Shown here: one piece after another, positions 58,613 to 64,000 of the stretch
Numbering within the stretch: position 1 is the first letter of the stretch
Layout: each line of letters opens with the position of its first letter
From: Prochlorococcus sp. AG-388-D03
GTDB lineage: Bacteria; Cyanobacteriota; Cyanobacteriia; PCC-6307; Cyanobiaceae
NCBI GenBank assembly: GCA_003279875.1
Contig: QCGN01000001.1
Coordinates: 183,021 to 247,020, forward strand
Length of the DNA: 64,000 bases
Direction: 5' to 3'
The notes under the pieces: model-generated
The model's input: only the letters and a program-made list of their open reading frames with translations
The model's database searches: none
What the model was told of the DNA's origin: nothing
Made by a program: the position numbers and the translations under genes

Positions 58613-60576
58613 GGTGTAACTGCTGATCTTCTTCTTCTAGTCCTTCCTGCGGGTGCATCATCTGAAGTATCTACTAAAGTTTTAACAGAGTCTTTAGCAG
58701 GTGGATTATTTTTATAATTATTTTGATTGCGATTTATTTTTTGATTATTAACATTTGGATAATGTTTATTTTTGGATTGCTGATTTGTTTCGTTAACTAT
58801 TTGAGGTTTATAGGCACGAGTCCCACTTGGTGCAGGCTGAGCTAAGCAAAGAATTAATGGCTCAACTTGCAATTCTCTACGCATTCTTCTAGTTAAACCA
58901 TTTTCAATCTCTCTTTGGACCCCAATCCAATCAACCTCAAAATTATTGGAACTAGTTTGTCTTGATAATTGTTTCCAACGGTTTTCTAATACCCAATTTA
59001 TCTCCCTTTCTGTCCACATAGACATTTTTCTTGGGTCAGCTGAAATCACTACACCTCTCAAACTTACTCTTGGTGGCGCGACCATATTACCGTCTGTGCT
59101 TATAGGAGCTAAAACTGTAACTATTCCATCATCGGCTAACTGTTGTCTCTCTTTTAATGCTCTTGCATCTACGACACAAGTTCTTGTATTGTCTAGCATT
59201 TCAATTCCAGACTTTACTGGATCTCCTTGAATCATCGAATCAGCTCGAAGCTCAATTGTGTCTCCATTATCAAGAATAAGTATATTATTTGGATCTACAC
59301 CCATTGATACAGCAGTTTTTCCGTGCAAAACCTGCATTCTATATTCTCCATGCACAGGTACAAAAAACTTTGGTTTGATTAATGCAAGCATTAACCTTTG
59401 ATCATCTCGACATCCGTGTCCAGAAACATGAATACCATGTTCTTTACCATAAATAACATTAGCTCCCAATTTAATTAATCTATCAATACTATGAACAACT
59501 GAAATTGTATTTCCTGGGATAGGACTAGAAGAAAAAATTACTGTATCAGTCGTTTTGAGTTTGACGTGGGGATGTTCATCTCTTCCAATTCTACTTAGTG
59601 CAGCCATCACTTCACCTTGGCTACCGGTCATCAAAAGTAATGTTTCTCTATCTGGTAAGTCTCTTATACTTTTGATTGGAAAAAAAAGATTATCAGGGCA
59701 TTTGATATACCCTAGTTCACGACATTTACCTACAACATTTAACATAGAACGGCCCATTAATCCGATTTTACGTCCATGCTTCATTGCAAGTTGAATGACC
59801 ATAGCAACCCTATGAGTAGAACTAGCAAAAGTAGTAAGCATAACTCTACCTTTAGCTTCAGAAATTAATCGATCTAGATTTGGGAAAACAGATATTTCTG
59901 AAGGGACAAAACCCTTAACTTCAGAATTTGTAGAATCTGACAGTAAACAAAGTACACCCTTCTCTCCATAAAATACCATTCTTTCAATATCGGCATGTTT
60001 GTTGTCAGGTGGAAGATGATCAAATTTAAAGTCTCCTGTAAAAAAAACAACACCTACTGGAGTAGTTAAGGCGAGAGAAAAACTATCACCAATCGAATGA
60101 GTATTACGTATGAATTCAATTGAAAAATTCTGACCAAGTTTTACAACTTGTCTAGGTTCTATAGTCTGAATTGTTGTCCTATCGGCCACTCCAGCTTCTT
60201 CCATCTTACTTTTAAGCATTGACATCGCTAAAGGAGGTCCATAAATCACAGGTATATTAAATTTCTTTAAATGATGAGATATTCCACCGATATGATCCTC
60301 GTGACCATGAGTAACAATCATTCCTCGAAATCTATGGATGTTAGCTTGTAAATAGGATGTATCAGGCATTACAACATTCACTCCGTGCATACCATCACTG
60401 GGAAATGCCAATCCTCCGTCGATTAGAATAATGTCATCACCATATTCAAAAACACACGTATTTTTTCCTATTTCGTGAAGACCTCCTAAAGGAATTATTT
60501 TTAAAGAAGGATCATTTGATCTTTTTGTTTTGGATAAGCTTTGATTATTGTTTGATTTGATTTGATTTGAATTCAT
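58609..60576 (-). CDS. rnj: Ribonuclease J
   Basis: RNase J is a metallo-beta-lactamase nuclease with endo- and 5'-exonuclease activity, central to RNA decay in cyanobacteria. The 655-residue protein has the Zn motif HGHEDHIGG (His90, His92, Asp94, His95), the beta-CASP domain with MTGSQGEVMAALSRIGRD and HVSGHGCRDDQRLMLALIKP (20 residues), and a C-terminal domain. The final 60 residues are rich in Asn, Gln and Lys and end with the basic AGRTRRRRSAVTP. It lies 80 bp after dapA on the same strand and overlaps tilS tail to tail. Confidence 0.95.
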   Translation of the reverse strand: MNSNQIKSNNNQSLSKTKRSNDPSLKIIPLGGLHEIGKNTCVFEYGDDIILIDGGLAFPSDGMHGVNVVMPDTSYLQANIHRFRGMIVTHGHEDHIGGISHHLKKFNIPVIYGPPLAMSMLKSKMEEAGVADRTTIQTIEPRQVVKLGQNFSIEFIRNTHSIGDSFSLALTTPVGVVFFTGDFKFDHLPPDNKHADIERMVFYGEKGVLCLLSDSTNSEVKGFVPSEISVFPNLDRLISEAKGRVMLTTFASSTHRVAMVIQLAMKHGRKIGLMGRSMLNVVGKCRELGYIKCPDNLFFPIKSIRDLPDRETLLLMTGSQGEVMAALSRIGRDEHPHVKLKTTDTVIFSSSPIPGNTISVVHSIDRLIKLGANVIYGKEHGIHVSGHGCRDDQRLMLALIKPKFFVPVHGEYRMQVLHGKTAVSMGVDPNNILILDNGDTIELRADSMIQGDPVKSGIEMLDNTRTCVVDARALKERQQLADDGIVTVLAPISTDGNMVAPPRVSLRGVVISADPRKMSMWTEREINWVLENRWKQLSRQTSSNNFEVDWIGVQREIENGLTRRMRRELQVEPLILCLAQPAPSGTRAYKPQIVNETNQQSKNKHYPNVNNQKINRNQNNYKNNPPAKDSVKTLVDTSDDAPAGRTRRRRSAVTP

Positions 60577-60626
60577 GATAAAAAGTATTTTAAAAACAAA
60601 CGAGAATAATGGTTATTTTAATTAAG

Positions 60627-60647
60627 TTAACTCTTTTAAAAAGTTAA
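60627..60647 (-). terminator. Weak hairpin between dapA and rnj
   Basis: TTAACT (60627-60632) and AGTTAA (60642-60647) are inverted copies, and the bases between them are also largely complementary with one extra C. On the minus strand it lies 9 bp after the dapA stop. There is no T tract of good quality, so it may be a weak terminator, a pause site or chance. Confidence 0.25.
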
Positions 60648-60656
60648 AAGTAGTGT

Positions 60657-61565
60657 TTACAAAGACAGATTTTGAATTATCTGAAGTAAATTTTCTTTTT
60701 TTTCTTTACCCAACGGCATCAATGGATTCCTAGGGGGACCAACTTTCCAACCTTTCAGTTCTAAAGCTGCTTTAATAGGAATTGGGTTTGTTGTCATAAA
60801 AAGTGCTTTGAAAAGAGGCTGAAGTTTTTCATGTATCACTAGAGCAGTAGAAACTTCTCCTTTATGAAATAAATCAATCATCTCTTTAAGTTGCAAGCCA
60901 ACCAAGTGACTCGCCACACTTACTACCCCAACAGCACCAACAGATAACATAGGGAGCAACAATGAATCGTCACCGCTATATACAGTTAGTTTAGGTCCAC
61001 AAGCAGACCTTAACTCAGTTACTTCCTCTATTCTACCGCTTGCTGCTTTAATACTGAGAATATTTGAGAAATTCATAAGTTTTTTTACAGTATTAGGCAA
61101 TAAATTACAACCAGTTCTTCCCGGTATGTTGTAGAGCATTAGAGGTAAATCCTTAGCTGCAGTTGCTATAGAACTAAAATGACTATAAAGACCTTCTTGA
61201 GGAGGCTTATTGTAATAAGGCACAACAACTAAAGCACCATCTGCTCCGGATTCGTATGCTTTCTGTGTAGCCTCTATTGCCTCACTTGTACAGTTACTAC
61301 CTGTGCCAACAATAACTTTATATTTCGAATTTAAAGAACCTTTTATTGCTACAAACAAATTATGCTGTTCATTCCATGAAAGAGTTGGAGACTCTCCTGT
61401 GGTCCCACAAAGCACAATCCCATCAGATCCATTTTCACAAAGGTGATTAGCAAGTTTAATAGCTAATTCATAATCAACACCACCATTTTCTTTAAATGGC
61501 GTAACCATAGCAGTCAAAATTCTTCCGAATAATGGATTAGAAAATTTAGTATTGGTGGGAATCAT
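60657..61565 (-). CDS. dapA: 4-hydroxy-tetrahydrodipicolinate synthase
   Basis: DapA condenses pyruvate with aspartate semialdehyde on the way to lysine and diaminopimelate. The 302-residue TIM barrel has the Schiff-base Lys173 (SIKAASGR), the proton-relay Tyr145 ([11 protein letters not shown]) and the [11 protein letters not shown] block. Length is normal. Its start overlaps the asd stop by 4 bp, so the two genes, which act one after the other, are translationally coupled. rnj follows 80 bp downstream. Confidence 0.97.
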   Translation of the reverse strand: MIPTNTKFSNPLFGRILTAMVTPFKENGGVDYELAIKLANHLCENGSDGIVLCGTTGESPTLSWNEQHNLFVAIKGSLNSKYKVIVGTGSNCTSEAIEATQKAYESGADGALVVVPYYNKPPQEGLYSHFSSIATAAKDLPLMLYNIPGRTGCNLLPNTVKKLMNFSNILSIKAASGRIEEVTELRSACGPKLTVYSGDDSLLLPMLSVGAVGVVSVASHLVGLQLKEMIDLFHKGEVSTALVIHEKLQPLFKALFMTTNPIPIKAALELKGWKVGPPRNPLMPLGKEKKENLLQIIQNLSL

Positions 61566-62593
61566 TTTTTTTCAATTAATAATTCAGCTATTTGAACAGC
61601 ATTAAGGGCTGCTCCTTTCCTTATTTGATCTCCACATAACCACAATTCTAATCCATTAGGATTACTAATATCAGTTCTTATTCTTCCTACGGCAATATTA
61701 TCTCTTCCCATCACATCATTTGGCATAGGAAACCTATTGTTTTCATAATCTTCTATTATCTCTAAACCTTTAGCTTTTTTTAATTGATTAATAGCATATG
61801 AAGGTTTAATAATATCATCAAATTCAATATTAACCGATTCAGAATGAGCTCTAAGAACTGGAACTCGAACGCATGTTGAAGAAAGTTTTAAATCAGGAAT
61901 ATTTAATATTTTACGAGTTTCATGTGTCATTTTCATCTCTTCTTCACAGTAATTATTTGCAAGCATTGGTGAATTATGTAAAAACAGATTAAATGCTAAT
62001 GAATATGGTAAGACTTCACTTTCTTGTGGATCTCCTTGCAAATATTTCTCAGTTAAAAACTGTAATTCTTCCATAGCTAATTGCCCTGCTCCACTAACCG
62101 ATTGATAAGTTGAAACTATTACTCTTTTAATTAAAGAGATATTATTTAGAGGAGATAAAACTAGAGTCAGCAATATAGTTGTACAATTCGGATTAGCGAT
62201 AACACCATTATGCTTTAAAGCATCGCAAGCATTAACTTCAGGGACAACCAGAGGAACATCATCTTCTAATCTGAATGCACTTGAATTATCAATCAATACA
62301 GCATTTTGATCTTTAACTGTTGACAACCATTGTTTTGAAATACTTCCACCTGCAGAAGCAAGGACTAAATCAACATTTACAAATTCTTCTTTAATAGCTT
62401 TTTTAGTAACAATTTCTTCTCCTTTCCATTTAATTATTTTTCCTGCTGAACGCTCAGATGAAAGCAAAACCAACTCTGAGATAGGAAAATCTCTTTCTTC
62501 AAGAATTTTAATTAGTTCAGATCCAACCGCACCTGAAGAACCTAAAACAGCTACTTTTAAAGGCCTATTTGGCAAAAATGGAGATTTTCTCAC
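61562..62593 (-). CDS. asd: Aspartate-semialdehyde dehydrogenase
   Basis: Asd reduces aspartyl phosphate to the semialdehyde used by DapA. The GTG at 62593 gives 343 residues beginning [18 protein letters not shown], the normal family length; a longer reading to 62719 adds 42 residues of AT-rich sequence with no family counterpart. The NADP motif is [13 protein letters not shown], the catalytic Cys lies in [12 protein letters not shown], and [12 protein letters not shown] follows with a substrate His. It is divergent from tig, so the 128-bp spacer must hold both promoters. Confidence 0.95.
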   Translation of the reverse strand: MRKSPFLPNRPLKVAVLGSSGAVGSELIKILEERDFPISELVLLSSERSAGKIIKWKGEEIVTKKAIKEEFVNVDLVLASAGGSISKQWLSTVKDQNAVLIDNSSAFRLEDDVPLVVPEVNACDALKHNGVIANPNCTTILLTLVLSPLNNISLIKRVIVSTYQSVSGAGQLAMEELQFLTEKYLQGDPQESEVLPYSLAFNLFLHNSPMLANNYCEEEMKMTHETRKILNIPDLKLSSTCVRVPVLRAHSESVNIEFDDIIKPSYAINQLKKAKGLEIIEDYENNRFPMPNDVMGRDNIAVGRIRTDISNPNGLELWLCGDQIRKGAALNAVQIAELLIEKK

Positions 62594-62721
62594 TATAATA
62601 ATCTGAAAAATTATGAAATTTAATATTTTTCTTACTGTATCAAAAAAGTTAACTTCAAGGAAATCACTTAATGTGGAATAATTAAGTTTCTGCTTATTGT
62701 AATAATTTAAAAAACTCAAAC

Positions 62722-64000
62722 ATGATTAAAGAATCATTAATCGTAAAAAAAACCAGACTACCTCAAAGTAGAATTGCTCTTGAATTAGAAATACCATCTA
62801 ATACATGCAAATCATGCATAAATGAGACAATAAATTCAATTAGTCGTTCAGCCAAAATTCCTGGATTTAGACTTGGCAAAATTCCAAAACAAGTATTAAT
62901 TCAACAAATTGGCATTACTCAAATACATGCCTCTGCTCTAGAAAAAGTAATTGATAAATCTTGGAATGAAGCGTTAAAAATGGAATCAATAGAGCCACTA
63001 AGCGAACCAGAATTAATTGATGGATTTGAATCAATACTTGAAAAGTTTAGTCCAGAAAAAAATTTAAAAATTACTCTTCAAACGGATATTGCACCTGAAT
63101 TAAAACTAAAAAAATCAAAAGGTTTATCAGTTGAGATAAAAAAAAGTAAATTTGACCCAAAATCCATTGATGAAGCTTTAGAAAAATCAAGAAATCAACT
63201 CGCAAATATTATTCCGGTGAATAATAGACCTGCTAAGTTAGGCGACATCGCTGTAGTAAGTTTCAAAGGAATTTACAAAGATTCAAAAAAAGAAATCGAT
63301 GGAGGATCTAGTGATTCAATGGATCTTGAATTAGAAAAAAATAAAATGATACCTGGCTTTGTTGAGGGAATTGTTGGTATGAAAATAGACGATAATAAAA
63401 CTCTTAATCTCAAATTTCCTCAGGACTACTCTCATGAAGAATCTAGAGGTAAAGAAGCAATCTTTGAAGTAAGTCTAAAAGATCTTAAAGAAAAAGAATT
63501 GCCTGAACTTAATGATGATTTTGCAAAACAATCTGGAAATAAGGAGTCATTAAAAGAACTGAAAAAAGATATAGAGAACCAACTCAAAGAAAATTTTGAT
63601 AACACTCAAAAAAATATCAAAATTGAAGCTTTAATGGATGCACTGTCCGAGGAATTAGATGCGGAGATTCCAAAAGCAATGATTGATATTGAAGTCAGAA
63701 ATAATATTGAACAAACTGCGCAAAGATTTGCTCAACAAGGCATGGATATTAAATCAACTTTTACTCCAGAATTAGTTAAATCGTTGGCCGAATCAACTCG
63801 TCCTCAAGCTGAAAAAAATGTCCAAAGAAATTTAGCTTTAAAAGCATTATCAGAAAGTGAAAATATTACAGTCGAGGAGAAAGAAATAGATCAAAAAATA
63901 AAGGAATATGAGGATGAAATTTCTAAATCCCCAAAACAAATTGACATTCAGAAATTAAAAGATGTAGTGCGTAATGACCTACTAAAAGAAAAATTAATCG
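62722..64000 (+). CDS. tig: Trigger factor, 5' part (cut by the window edge)
   Basis: Trigger factor is the ribosome-bound chaperone that meets nascent chains. The 426 residues visible from the ATG at 62722 include the N-terminal ribosome-binding domain with the signature PGFRLGKIPKQVL, the peptidyl-prolyl isomerase (FKBP-like) domain with LGDIAVVSFKG and MIPGFVEGIVGM (about 170-250), and part of the C-terminal helical arms. The gene continues beyond the right edge. It is divergent from asd. In related genomes clpP and clpX follow, which cannot be seen here. Confidence 0.95.
   Translation, partial: MIKESLIVKKTRLPQSRIALELEIPSNTCKSCINETINSISRSAKIPGFRLGKIPKQVLIQQIGITQIHASALEKVIDKSWNEALKMESIEPLSEPELIDGFESILEKFSPEKNLKITLQTDIAPELKLKKSKGLSVEIKKSKFDPKSIDEALEKSRNQLANIIPVNNRPAKLGDIAVVSFKGIYKDSKKEIDGGSSDSMDLELEKNKMIPGFVEGIVGMKIDDNKTLNLKFPQDYSHEESRGKEAIFEVSLKDLKEKELPELNDDFAKQSGNKESLKELKKDIENQLKENFDNTQKNIKIEALMDALSEELDAEIPKAMIDIEVRNNIEQTAQRFAQQGMDIKSTFTPELVKSLAESTRPQAEKNVQRNLALKALSESENITVEEKEIDQKIKEYEDEISKSPKQIDIQKLKDVVRNDLLKEKLI

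Overview
The window is a piece of a cyanobacterial chromosome, almost certainly Prochlorococcus of an AT-rich clade. The reasons are strong A+T bias in genes and spacers, photosynthesis genes (psaC, psbZ, ndhS), the cyanobacterial regulator RpaB, a group 2 sigma factor, a cobalamin gene and very tight gene packing with many 4-bp and tail-to-tail overlaps. The species call is an inference from gene content and composition. No phage, transposase, integrase or CRISPR array is visible.

Layout. 1-8.6 kb: 3' end of icd, a sugar-acid kinase, a mutarotase-like epimerase, an alpha/beta hydrolase and a CPA2 antiporter on the minus strand, then glgP and two small unknown genes. 8.7-10.7 kb: tRNA-Arg(CCT), RNase P RNA, rnc, ndhS, rimM. 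10.7-18.2 kb: glmS, psaC, acpP-fabF, tktA, and thiC preceded by a TPP riboswitch. 18.2-22.3 kb: small membrane protein, M20 amidohydrolase, TPR protein, ruvB, smpB and a small conserved gene. 22.3-27.3 kb: a minus-strand run mreB-mreC-mreD-rpaB-lysS. 27.3-33.2 kb: ssb, a DedA protein, ahcY, tsaE, a PfkB sugar kinase, a second alpha/beta hydrolase and a sigma factor. 33.3-37.7 kb: mgtE, then gyrB coupled to an SH3-like protein and two crcB/fluC genes. 37.9-44.1 kb: miaA, infC, a GntR regulator, cysE, secA. 44.2-46.2 kb: a small patch of less conserved genes (GNAT, SnoaL-like, possible GT-D-like glycosyltransferase). 46.3-52.9 kb: galE, tRNA-Gly(GCC), ribH, psbZ, mutS, cobH, holA. 52.9-64 kb: lysC, uvrB, a frameshifted DUF561 gene, tilS, rnj, dapA, asd and the start of tig.

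How the genes fit together. Most are single-copy housekeeping genes. Pathway groupings include the aspartate/lysine route (lysC, asd-dapA), fatty acid synthesis (acpP-fabF), carbon metabolism (icd, tktA, glgP), cell shape (mreBCD), RNA processing (rnpB, rnc, rnj, rimM, miaA, tilS) and DNA repair (ruvB, mutS, uvrB). No stretch over 300 bases is empty. The longest gene-free spacers are 18041-18233 (riboswitch), 44072-44244, 24652-24816 and 37732-37883; apart from the riboswitch I see only AT-rich divergent or promoter DNA there.

No convincing new multi-gene system was found. The best leads are a G8-tract frameshift in the DUF561 gene, an asymmetric crcB pair downstream of gyrB, and short inverted repeats next to thiC, glmS, glgP and the GntR gene.
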